Of a stretch of DNA of 15,389 nucleotides, positions 1 through 6,854 are shown piece after piece. How positions within the stretch are numbered: position 1 is the stretch's first letter; the number at the start of each line of letters is the position of its first letter. The notes beneath the pieces are model-generated. The model saw nothing but the letters and a program-made list of their open reading frames with translations, was not told the DNA's origin and did no database searches. The stretch lies in NCBI GenBank assembly GCA_031394335.1, contig JANMXS010000065.1:1-15389 (forward strand). The letters run 5' to 3'. Origin of the DNA: UKL13-2 sp031394335. GTDB taxonomy: Bacteria; Pseudomonadota; Gammaproteobacteria; Burkholderiales; Usitatibacteraceae. A program made the translations under genes and the position numbers.

Positions 1-92
1 ACTTCATCAAAGTCCCAGCCGATGACCTGACCCAGCTTGACGACTTCTCCCTGGCCTTGGTCGGCGGCGGCGAAGCCATCGTAATGCCCTAA
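1..92 (+). CDS. Double-glycine-leader precursor peptide, copy 1 (5' end cut by window)
   Basis: This is the 3' part of a tiny gene whose start lies before the window; the first full codon is at position 3 and the TAA stop is at 90-92. The visible 29 residues end in LALVGGGEAIVMP. The GG(G) motif, after an acidic, Leu-rich leader (KVPADDLTQLDDF), is the hallmark of leaders cut by C39 peptidase ABC transporters, and such a transporter is encoded next door on the other strand. Residue for residue, the visible leader matches copy 2 at 141-269; only the last residues differ. The predicted product after the GGG is the hexapeptide EAIVMP. The family is not one I can name. Calling it an exported peptide is an inference from the leader, the tandem copy and the exporter. 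Confidence 0.75.
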   Translation, partial: FIKVPADDLTQLDDFSLALVGGGEAIVMP

Positions 93-140
93 GCCCAACC
101 AGTAATTCGATAACTTAATTAATCACTTCAGGAGAACACC

Positions 141-269
141 ATGAGCAAAGAACTCGACACCCTCGACATCGCATCCGACTTCATCAAAGTCCCAGCCGAT
201 GACCTGACCCAGCTTGACGACTTCTCCCTGGCCCTTGTCGGCGGCGGCGAAGCAGTCGTATATCCCTAA
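141..269 (+). CDS. Double-glycine-leader precursor peptide, copy 2 (42 aa)
   Basis: A complete 42-residue gene, too short for usual gene callers. ATG at 141 follows a good ribosome binding site (GGAG at 131-134, six bases before the start), and TAA is at 267-269. The leader begins MSKELDTLDIASDF, is acidic, and ends LALV-GGG at residues 34-36, followed by EAVVYP (37-42). If cleavage follows G36, positions -4, -7 and -12 are V33, L30 and L25, matching the hydrophobic pattern of microcin V-type GG leaders. Cleavage after G35 would put Ser at -7 and Gln at -12, a poorer fit. The predicted mature product is therefore EAVVYP, or GEAVVYP in the alternative. The role is unknown: signal peptide or small microcin are both possible. 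The gene is 48 bases behind copy 1 with no terminator between, so the two are probably cotranscribed. Confidence 0.8.
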   Translation: MSKELDTLDIASDFIKVPADDLTQLDDFSLALVGGGEAVVYP

Positions 270-2347
270 TTTGCGGATTGAATCGGACGCAATAACACTT
301 GGCGAGCAGCTAGAACCGACTCTGGTCGATGGCTCACCAATACGATCGTTGAAACACGACTTGCAAGATTGTTGCGAATGCGACTTTCCTGCTCCGCGTC
401 AACCTGGTCCAGCGTTTCGTCAAGGAAAAGTATTTGCGGACGGCGATAGAGCGCGCGCGCCAGTAGTACGCGCTGTTTCTGGCCGCCCGAAAGCGTGGTG
501 CCAAGCGCGCCGACCAAGGTCGAATAGCCCATCGGGAAGGCCATTATTTCAGCATCCACTTGCGCGGTAACCGCACAGGCCTTGACTTCGTCCACATCAA
601 ATTCACCGCCAAAGGCGATGGCATCGGCAATCGATCCCAGAAACAGCTGATCTTCCTGCATGACCGCGCCTAACCGCGCACGATATTGCCCAAGATCCCA
701 ATCACGCAGGTCGCGCCCATTGACCAGCACCTGGCCCTCGGTCGGACGCAACAGCCCAAGCAACACCTTCAGTAGCGTGGTTTTTCCACAGCCGGAAGGC
801 CCGACCAGGGCAACCGTCTCGCCCGGCCTGATTTCCAGATTGATATTGCGAAACGCAAATCCTTCGGGCCCGTAAGCGAAGCCAAGATTGCGCGTCTCTA
901 TGGTCAAAGGCTCCGGCTTGTCGGGAACAAAGACTGGGCCGCTGCCAGATGATTTCTCTTCTTCAGCCAGCGCAATGTCCGCGATCCGTTCGGCATGCAA
1001 ATCCAGCATCCGAAATTCGTTCCACTTCTCAACCAGATTGTTTACCCGAGTCAAAAAGACCAGCTTGAAGCCAAGGAAGGCGTAGAGCATGCCGACGGAA
1101 AAAATGCCGTCCATGACCAGCAGCGCGCCCAGCCAGACCACGATGATGCTTTCCAGCCCAAAAATCAGCCCGCTGGCACCGCGCTGGAAAATGCCGACAT
1201 TTTGCACTTTGACTCCGGCATTGATGTGTTCGACCACTAGGTTCTGATAGGCCACCCGCCGATCGTTCTCGCGAAGATTGAGCTTGATCGCCATCATTCC
1301 GCGCAAGGTCTCAATGAAATGGGTGCCTGCCTTGGCTTCATGTGCAAGTTGCTCATCGGTAGCAAAGCGTTGCGGGTAATAGAAATACCAGCGAATCAGC
1401 GCATAAAGCGCGGCCGCACTCACAACCACTGTCGTCAATTTCAGACTGTAAAAGGCCATCACACCGATAGTGATCAACACCATTACACCGTCGATGAACG
1501 TTTCCACGAAAGTGGTGGACAGCGTTTTCTGAATCACGTCCACGCTGCGGAACTTCGAGACGATATCGCCGATGTGGCGCTTTTCAAACCAGCCCAGCGG
1601 CAATTTGAGCAGGTGATTGAACAAGGCGGTTAGCAGGCGCAAATTGAAATGCGTGCTCAGATAGATCCCAACCCAGGCGCGCACCGCCGTCACCAGCACT
1701 TGAATGATGACCAGCGCGCCAAAGGCGATCCCCAGCACGCTGAGCAAATCGCGATCGCGCCCGACCAGAACCCGATCAACCACCAGTTGCAGGAAGAACG
1801 GCATGGAAATCGCAAACACTTCCAGCGCGAACGACAGCAGTACCAGCTGCGCGATGCTGCCCTGCAAGCCGCCACCGACACTGAGCAACTGCCAGGCGCT
1901 TATTTTTTCGCGCTCATCAACCTTGCGAAAACTGCCGGTCGGCGTGAACTCCATGGAAATGCCGGTGTAATGCTTGGACGCTTCGCCGAACGTCAGTTTG
2001 CGCCGGCCGCGCGCCGGGTCGTGAACGATCAGGTGTTTGCCGGAAACCTGGGTCAACACCACAAAATGGTTCATGTCCCAATGCAGCACCGCAGGCAGTT
2101 GCAGCTTGCCCAGCGCTTCCAGCGATACCTGTACGCCGCGCGCCGCGAGCCCCATGGTCTCTGCAACCTGGGAGACATGCTTCAGCGTCACGCCTTTGAG
2201 TGAAGGCGACAGGCGCAGGCGCATGGCCGACAGATCAGTCAGGTGCCCGTGATATGAGGCCACCATGGCCAGACAGGCGATCCCGCACTCCGGCGCCTCA
2301 CTTTGCAAAATAACCGGGACGCGCCGACCGAATGCGCCGCCGGACAT
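266..2347 (-). CDS. Peptidase-containing ABC exporter (C39 domain, CvaB/RaxB type)
   Basis: An inner-membrane exporter of 693 residues that should cut double-glycine leaders and pump out the freed peptide using ATP. The N-terminal C39 peptidase (about 1-135) keeps Gln15, Cys21 (in SEAPECGIACLAM), His94 (in HWDMNHFVVL) and Asp110 (HDPARG). About six membrane segments lie between residues 165 and 440. The ATPase follows: Walker A GPSGCGKT (516-523), signature LSGGQ (619-623), Walker B ILFLDE (639-644) and His673. The D-loop region reads TLDQVD rather than the common ATSALD, and only about 20 residues follow His673. The start at 2347 is chosen because GGGGGAG lies six bases upstream and the ATG shares its A with the TGA of the fusion protein gene (TGATG); an in-frame start at 2389 would only add 14 residues. 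The length suits CvaB-like proteins. The gene's end overlaps the end of precursor copy 2. Confidence 0.93.
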   Translation of the reverse strand: MSGGAFGRRVPVILQSEAPECGIACLAMVASYHGHLTDLSAMRLRLSPSLKGVTLKHVSQVAETMGLAARGVQVSLEALGKLQLPAVLHWDMNHFVVLTQVSGKHLIVHDPARGRRKLTFGEASKHYTGISMEFTPTGSFRKVDEREKISAWQLLSVGGGLQGSIAQLVLLSFALEVFAISMPFFLQLVVDRVLVGRDRDLLSVLGIAFGALVIIQVLVTAVRAWVGIYLSTHFNLRLLTALFNHLLKLPLGWFEKRHIGDIVSKFRSVDVIQKTLSTTFVETFIDGVMVLITIGVMAFYSLKLTTVVVSAAALYALIRWYFYYPQRFATDEQLAHEAKAGTHFIETLRGMMAIKLNLRENDRRVAYQNLVVEHINAGVKVQNVGIFQRGASGLIFGLESIIVVWLGALLVMDGIFSVGMLYAFLGFKLVFLTRVNNLVEKWNEFRMLDLHAERIADIALAEEEKSSGSGPVFVPDKPEPLTIETRNLGFAYGPEGFAFRNINLEIRPGETVALVGPSGCGKTTLLKVLLGLLRPTEGQVLVNGRDLRDWDLGQYRARLGAVMQEDQLFLGSIADAIAFGGEFDVDEVKACAVTAQVDAEIMAFPMGYSTLVGALGTTLSGGQKQRVLLARALYRRPQILFLDETLDQVDAEQESRIRNNLASRVSTIVLVSHRPESVLAARQVLLRPIQSAN

Positions 2348-3594
2348 CAGAGTCTCCCCCGCAACTGAATGACCGGCTCGAAGATCCACTCCAGCAAGCT
2401 GCGCTTCTCGAGCAGGATGTCAGCGTTTACCAACATGCCCGAACGCAGCGGGTATTCCTGGCCCAGCGCGGCAACCGTCTGTTTGTCGAGCTTGACGTCG
2501 ACCCGGTAGACCGGCTCCTTGATCGCCAGCGGCCCGACTTTCTCGCCGGCCGACCACACCGCCTGACTGACATCCGCGATCACCCCGCGATACTGGCCAA
2601 AGCGTTCGAACGGAAAAGCTTCATAACGCATCACCACTTCCTTGCCTTTGTTGACAAAACCGATGGCGCGGGTCGGCACCAGCAATTCCACATGCAATAC
2701 GCTGCCCTTGGGCAACACCGTCGCCAGCAATGAATCAGCAGCGACCGATTGCCCCTGGTTGATGGCAATATTGGTAACGGTGCCGTTGATAGGCGCACGG
2801 ATCACGGTTTCGCGCTTGGCATCCTCGGTGGCGAGGGTTTGTTGAACCTCGCTGATCTGGCGTGTGACCTGATCCACCTGCGCACGCGCCTTCAGCGTGA
2901 TGGTCGGTTCTTCCATACGCGCGTTGGACAGCTCGCGGTCAAGCGTGATGCGCTGACGCTTCAATGCCTGCAGACGAATTTCCTGATCGGTGACATCGTC
3001 CAATTTTTGTCGAACCGCGACATCGGAATAAAATTTTTCCTTGGCGAGGTCGGCAAACTTTTGCGCCTGTTCGCGCGCTGACCCAAGGCGTTTTTCCTGA
3101 AGCTTCATCTCGGCATCGATCTGCGTCAGCTCGCTTTGCAGGTCCACTACCTTTTTGCGCAATTGCTGGACCTGCTGCGCCCCCAGATCGCGCCATTGAT
3201 CCTGCTCTTTTTCGAGAATCGTCCGCCGCTGCGCAAGCTCTTTCGCAACGGCACCGCTGGTGGATGATGAGGCTTCTGTCGAACGGTCATAGGAGATTTT
3301 TGCCAGCGGCGCGCCCAGCGCAACCTCCTGGCCTTCCTTCACCATGAGTTCAACAATCCGTCCAGCATCGGGAATCAGCACCTTGGCAGCGCCCACATCC
3401 AGCGCCAGATAGCCTTCAACCCGTTCACGGCGGGTATATTGACCCCATACCGCTACCGCGATCATCAACAGGGCGGCGCTGGCAGCAAGCGTGGTCAACA
3501 CCCAGAACGGCAGCGGACGCGCGATCGTCGCTTCACCGAAGAATTTCTCCCTCTGCGCATCGATCGCCTCTTGGCGGAATAGCTTTTTACTCAT
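2347..3594 (-). CDS. HlyD-family membrane fusion protein of the peptide exporter (CvaA/RaxA type)
   Basis: A 415-residue periplasmic adaptor that links the inner-membrane ABC exporter to an outer-membrane channel of the TolC type. One membrane anchor spans about residues 28-50 after a short cytoplasmic N-terminus. Two half lipoyl domains (about 68-102 and 263-295) flank a long charged coiled-coil hairpin (about 115-260, rich in Gln, Lys and Glu). The beta-barrel part follows, and the C-terminus contains YPLRSGMLVNADILLEKRS, typical of HlyD/CvaA proteins. It is the first gene of a two-gene operon and is translationally coupled to the transporter by TGATG. ATG at 3594 has no clear Shine-Dalgarno sequence. 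No TolC gene is present in the window; the channel is probably encoded elsewhere. Confidence 0.93.
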   Translation of the reverse strand: MSKKLFRQEAIDAQREKFFGEATIARPLPFWVLTTLAASAALLMIAVAVWGQYTRRERVEGYLALDVGAAKVLIPDAGRIVELMVKEGQEVALGAPLAKISYDRSTEASSSTSGAVAKELAQRRTILEKEQDQWRDLGAQQVQQLRKKVVDLQSELTQIDAEMKLQEKRLGSAREQAQKFADLAKEKFYSDVAVRQKLDDVTDQEIRLQALKRQRITLDRELSNARMEEPTITLKARAQVDQVTRQISEVQQTLATEDAKRETVIRAPINGTVTNIAINQGQSVAADSLLATVLPKGSVLHVELLVPTRAIGFVNKGKEVVMRYEAFPFERFGQYRGVIADVSQAVWSAGEKVGPLAIKEPVYRVDVKLDKQTVAALGQEYPLRSGMLVNADILLEKRSLLEWIFEPVIQLRGRL

Positions 3595-3817
3595 TTTTGA
3601 TTACGGGCATTCGTTTTAGCGCAGCTAAGGCGTATTTTAAGTAATGAACGCAATTAACTGATTGTAAAACAAAGTTAACCCGTTTCGGCTTCAATTTTTA
3701 ACCGTTATTACGCCCTGCACAAGCAAAAGCTGTCATTAGGCTGTCACATTACGACTTTAACCTTCGAGTCTACAAAAAAGCAGAATGTTTGTTGTAGTCA
3801 ATTTACGGAGATCCAAC
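3595..3817. promoter_or_regulatory. Divergent AT-rich intergenic region between exporter and pst operons
   Basis: This 223-base gap between two start codons must hold the promoters for both operons. It is clearly richer in A and T than its surroundings. The half nearer pstS carries the Pho box at 3730-3747. For the exporter side I see AT-rich sequence, for example TACAAT on the - strand, but no -10/-35 pair with proper spacing. The exporter promoter is therefore unassigned. Confidence 0.6.
3730..3747 (+). promoter_or_regulatory. Pho box (PhoB binding site) upstream of pstS
   Basis: CTGTCATTAGGCTGTCAC consists of two 7-base direct repeats, CTGTCAT and CTGTCAC, 11 bases apart with a 4-base spacer. 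This matches the established PhoB consensus almost perfectly. In such promoters the box replaces the -35 element. A plausible -10, TTTAAC, lies at 3756-3761, eight bases after the box, with four of six consensus bases. The box should switch on pstS under phosphate starvation. Its divergent position leaves open an effect on the exporter operon. Confidence 0.92.
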
Positions 3818-4858
3818 ATGACAGTAAAAAAAGTACTCACTGCTCTGGTTGCTTCGGCCAGCCTGCTTGCAGCCACCAGCCATGCGGCTGACATCACTGG
3901 CGCCGGCGCCACGTTTCCCTACCCGATTTACTCGAAGTGGGCGGAAGCCTACAAAGGCAAGACGGGTATAGGGATGAACTACCAGTCAATTGGCTCGGGC
4001 GGCGGCATCAAGCAAATTCAGGCGAAAACCGTTGACTTCGGCGCCTCGGACAAACCGCTCACGCTCGAGGAGCTCGACAAAAGCGGCCTGGTGCAATTTC
4101 CGGCGATCATCGGCGGGGTTGTTGCCGTGGTCAATATCGAGGGCATCAAAGCGGGCGAAATGAAACTGACCGGTCCTGTGCTTGCCGATATCTATCTGGG
4201 CAAGATCAAAATCTGGAACGACAAGGCCATTACCGAACTGAACCCGGGCTTGCAACTGCCTGCCGATCCAATTACGGTCGTGCGGCGCTCGGATGGATCC
4301 GGTACTACTTTCCTGTTCACCAACTATCTGTCGAAAGTCAGTGCCGAATGGAAAACCAAGGTCGGCTCGGAAACTGCCGTAGCCTGGCCTGAAGGCGTGG
4401 GCGGCAAGGGCAATGAAGGCGTATCCGCTTATGTCCAGCGCATTAAAGGCTCGATCGGCTACGTCGAGTATGCGTATGCCAAGAAAAACAAAATGGCGCA
4501 TACCCAGCTGAAGAATCGCGAAGGCGTTTATCTGCAACCGGATGATCCACAATTCCAGGCGGCCGCTGCCTTTGCGGATTGGGCAAAAGCACCGGGCATG
4601 TATGAAGTTCTGACCGACGAGCCGGGCAAGAATAGTTGGCCGATTACCGGCGCCTCGTTTATCCTCATGCACAAATCGCAAGACAAGCCACAGAATGCCG
4701 CTGAAGTTTTGAGGTTCTTCGACTGGGCACTCAAGAATGGACAGAAGCTCGCCGCCGATATGGACTACGTTGCGATGCCTGCCAATGTTGTCGCACTAAT
4801 CGAAAACATGTGGAAAAAAGAGATCAAAGCCGCGAACGGCCAACCTGTTTGGAAGTAA
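3818..4858 (+). CDS. pstS: Periplasmic phosphate-binding protein PstS
   Basis: The 346-residue periplasmic receptor that binds inorganic phosphate and delivers it to the PstCAB importer. A Sec signal peptide covers residues 1-23 (MTVKKV..., hydrophobic core, cut after SHA). Phosphate-binding motifs are present: GAGATFPYPIYSKW (28-41), the IGSGGGIKQI loop (58-67), DFGASD (73-78) and RSDGSGTTF (157-165). The start at 3818 is chosen over an in-frame ATG at 3785 because ACGGAG ends seven bases before it and because it gives a clean signal peptide. It is the first gene of the pst operon, directly behind the Pho box. An intercistronic hairpin follows and probably lets PstS be made in excess over the membrane parts. 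Confidence 0.97.
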   Translation: MTVKKVLTALVASASLLAATSHAADITGAGATFPYPIYSKWAEAYKGKTGIGMNYQSIGSGGGIKQIQAKTVDFGASDKPLTLEELDKSGLVQFPAIIGGVVAVVNIEGIKAGEMKLTGPVLADIYLGKIKIWNDKAITELNPGLQLPADPITVVRRSDGSGTTFLFTNYLSKVSAEWKTKVGSETAVAWPEGVGGKGNEGVSAYVQRIKGSIGYVEYAYAKKNKMAHTQLKNREGVYLQPDDPQFQAAAAFADWAKAPGMYEVLTDEPGKNSWPITGASFILMHKSQDKPQNAAEVLRFFDWALKNGQKLAADMDYVAMPANVVALIENMWKKEIKAANGQPVWK

Positions 4859-4893
4859 CGTCAAGCAACTGACGAATATCGCTCGCATTACGT

Positions 4894-4933
4894 AAAAAGG
4901 CGGGCCGTCTGGAACTAGGCGGCCTGCCTTTTT
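4894..4933 (+). terminator. Intercistronic hairpin / partial terminator between pstS and pstC
   Basis: AAAAAGGCGGGCCG and CGGCCTGCCTTTTT form a 14-bp stem with one G-T wobble and a 12-base loop. The right arm ends in a run of five T. It lies 35 bases behind the pstS stop and before pstC. With no obvious promoter behind it, partial read-through is the likely role, so that PstS outnumbers PstCAB. It could also protect the pstS mRNA end. Confidence 0.8.
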
Positions 4934-4948
4934 GTGGTTTAACGTAAA

Positions 4949-4969
4949 ATGGAAATTGAAATTTCATGA
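4949..4969 (+). other. Possible six-codon upstream ORF overlapping the pstC start
   Basis: An ATG at 4949 opens a frame of six codons (MEIEIS) that ends in a TGA at 4967-4969. This TGA overlaps the pstC start codon as ATGA. pstC itself lacks a clear Shine-Dalgarno sequence, so ribosomes ending here could restart on pstC. The mini-ORF also lacks a clear ribosome binding site, and chance is a real alternative. Confidence 0.25.
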
Positions 4970-5994
4970 GCATCACCGAGTCCGATGCGCTTTCCCATCC
5001 CCCCGCAAAGGGTCAATACGTGTCGCGTGAAGAACAATCCCAGGCGTTATCCGACCGTTTGGCCAGACAGCACTGGCAAGATACATTTTTCCGTTACACC
5101 ACGTTGGCGTTCGCGCTTTTTGTACTGCTGATCCTCGGCGCCATTATCTTTTCGTTGGTGATGGGCTCAATGCCGATTTTCGAAAAATACGGCCTCAGCT
5201 TTCTGACCAGTCGCGCATGGAATCCGGTTACGCAGGAATACGGTGCGCTTAATGCCATTTACGGCACCGTCATGACCTCGTTGATCGCGCTGCTGATCGG
5301 TGTCCCGGTCAGTTTTGGCATTGCGGTGTTCTTGACCGAACTGTGCCCAACCTGGCTAAGGCGTCCCTTGGGCACCGCCGTTGAGCTGCTCGCCGGCATT
5401 CCCAGCATCATTTACGGGATGTGGGGCCTGTTCGTATTCGCACCGGTCTTTGGTGACTATGTACAGCCGGCACTCACCAAATTCATCGGCCCGATTCCGG
5501 TGATCGGTCAGCTGTTCATCGGTGCCCCTATCGGCATCGGGATGCTCTCCGCCGGCATCATTCTCGCGGTGATGGTGATCCCGTTTATCGCCTCGGTGAT
5601 GCGCGATGTATTCGAAGTGGTACCACCAGTCCTGAAAGAGTCGGCTTATGGTCTCGGCGCCACCACCTGGGAAGTGGTGCGCAATATCGTCCTGCCGTAT
5701 ACCAAGGCGGGCGTGGTGGGCGGCATCATGCTGGGCCTGGGTCGCGCCCTCGGTGAAACCATGGCGGTCACGTTTGTGATCGGCAACGCACCGAAAATTG
5801 CGACGTCGCTGTTCGAACCGGGCAGTTCGATCGCCTCGACGCTGGCCAATGAATTCGGTGAAGCCAATAACGAGCAACATATCTCAGCCCTGATCTCGCT
5901 GGGCCTGGTGCTGTTCCTGATCACTTTTGTGGTGCTCGCGTTGGCCAAGCTGTTGCTGCTTCAGTTGGGCAAACGCGAAGGAGCCAAGACGTGA
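4966..5994 (+). CDS. pstC: Phosphate ABC transporter permease PstC
   Basis: One of the two inner-membrane permease subunits of the high-affinity phosphate importer, 342 residues. Six membrane segments are visible at roughly 42-66, 100-125, 138-162, 190-212, 247-270 and 306-332. The cytoplasmic EAA loop that contacts PstB reads ESAYGLGATTWEVVRNIVLP (225-244). GRALGETMAVTFVIGN (259-274) is a typical PstC motif. The hydrophilic N-terminus of about 40 residues is somewhat long. The ribosome binding site is weak. The stop codon overlaps the pstA GTG start by four bases, so the two permeases are translationally coupled. Confidence 0.97.
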   Translation: MSITESDALSHPPAKGQYVSREEQSQALSDRLARQHWQDTFFRYTTLAFALFVLLILGAIIFSLVMGSMPIFEKYGLSFLTSRAWNPVTQEYGALNAIYGTVMTSLIALLIGVPVSFGIAVFLTELCPTWLRRPLGTAVELLAGIPSIIYGMWGLFVFAPVFGDYVQPALTKFIGPIPVIGQLFIGAPIGIGMLSAGIILAVMVIPFIASVMRDVFEVVPPVLKESAYGLGATTWEVVRNIVLPYTKAGVVGGIMLGLGRALGETMAVTFVIGNAPKIATSLFEPGSSIASTLANEFGEANNEQHISALISLGLVLFLITFVVLALAKLLLLQLGKREGAKT

Positions 5995-6833
5995 ATCCGC
6001 GTTACCAAAAGCGCCTCATCGTCAATCGTCTCGCATTGCTGCTGGCGCTGTCGGCAATGGCGATCGGCATGGCGTTTTTGCTGTGGATTCTGTACGTGCT
6101 GGTGCTGCGCGGCTTTGGCGGCCTGAACTTTGCGGTGTTCTCGCAAATGACGCCTCCCCCGGGCAGCGAAGGCGGCCTCGCCAATGCCATCGCCGGTAGC
6201 CTGATGATGGTCTGGGCGGCAACCTTTGTGGCCACCCCGATTGGCATTCTGGCCGGCATTTACCTTGCCGAATTTGGTCGTCGCGGCTGGGTGGCGCCGG
6301 TTACGCGCTTCATCAATGACATCCTGCTATCGGCGCCGTCGATCATTCTGGGCTTGTTCATCTATGCGATTTACGTCGCACAGGTGAAGCATTTCTCGGG
6401 CTGGGCGGGATCGTGCGCGCTGGCGCTGCTGGCCATTCCGGTGGTGGTTCGCACCACCGAAAATATGTTGCACCTGGTGCCCTCAAGTTTGCGCGAGGCC
6501 GCCACCGCGCTCGGGGCTCCTCAATGGAAAGTGATCACGCTGGTGGCCTTGCGCGCGGTAAAGGGCGGCGTCATTACCGGTATCCTGCTGGCCGTCGCGC
6601 GCATGAGCGGCGAAACCGCACCCCTGCTGTTCACCGCGCTCAACAACCAGTTCTGGTCGTCGAACATGAATGCACCGATGGCGAACCTGCCGGTGGTGAT
6701 TTTCCAGTTTGCGATGAGCCCGTTTGAAAATTGGCAATCGCTGGCCTGGGCGGGGGCACTGCTGATCACCGCATCGGTGCTGGCCCTCAACATCCTCGCG
6801 CGTACGGTGTTTGACCAGCGCCAGAAAAGCTGA
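5991..6833 (+). CDS. pstA: Phosphate ABC transporter permease PstA
   Basis: The second permease subunit, 280 residues, pairing with PstC in the inner membrane. It starts with GTG at 5991 inside the pstC stop (GTGA overlap), with AAGGAG at 5978-5983, seven bases upstream. Membrane segments are visible at about 13-38, 66-92, 108-130, 140-158, 192-215 and 250-272. The EAA loop LREAATALGAPQWKVI lies at 167-182, and the PstA motif ARMSGETAPLLFTAL at 203-217. The length is normal. The pstB start follows 21 bases after the stop. Confidence 0.97.
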   Translation: MNPRYQKRLIVNRLALLLALSAMAIGMAFLLWILYVLVLRGFGGLNFAVFSQMTPPPGSEGGLANAIAGSLMMVWAATFVATPIGILAGIYLAEFGRRGWVAPVTRFINDILLSAPSIILGLFIYAIYVAQVKHFSGWAGSCALALLAIPVVVRTTENMLHLVPSSLREAATALGAPQWKVITLVALRAVKGGVITGILLAVARMSGETAPLLFTALNNQFWSSNMNAPMANLPVVIFQFAMSPFENWQSLAWAGALLITASVLALNILARTVFDQRQKS

Positions 6834-6854
6834 AGAATTCTTTCCGGAAAAAAC

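Larger units (their letters stand above)
1..269 (+). repeat. Tandem direct repeat of the precursor gene (period 177 bp)
   Basis: Positions 1-92 repeat at 178-269 with an offset of 177 bases. The first 56 bases, all leader coding, are identical. Two differences at 57 and 59 are synonymous (Leu TTG versus CTT), then identity resumes through the GGG codons. The remaining differences fall in the tail codons: GCC/GCA (Ala, silent), ATC/GTC (Ile/Val) and ATG/TAT (Met/Tyr). Near-identity in the leader with changes packed into the tail fits recent duplication plus diversification of the secreted part. Copy 1 is cut by the window edge, so the array may contain more units upstream. Confidence 0.9.

Noticed and set aside
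271..292. TTGCG/CGCAA inverted repeat behind the peptide gene as a terminator
   Set aside because: The stem is only 5 bp with a 12-base loop and no T run, and it lies inside the transporter coding sequence.
214..570. + strand frame of 118 codons overlapping the precursor peptide
   Set aside because: It starts inside the peptide gene in another frame and runs antisense through the transporter's ATPase domain; no ribosome binding site.
1649..2203. + strand frame of 184 codons across the exporter
   Set aside because: Shadow of the C39 ABC transporter gene; Gln/His/Arg-rich with no family features.
2348..2389. Longer transporter start at 2389
   Set aside because: The start at 2347 has a strong GGGGGAG site and a TGATG coupling with the upstream gene, and homologous C39 domains begin close to this point.
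3785..3817. Longer pstS start at 3785
   Set aside because: No ribosome binding site, and the extra residues would spoil the clean signal peptide that starts at 3818.
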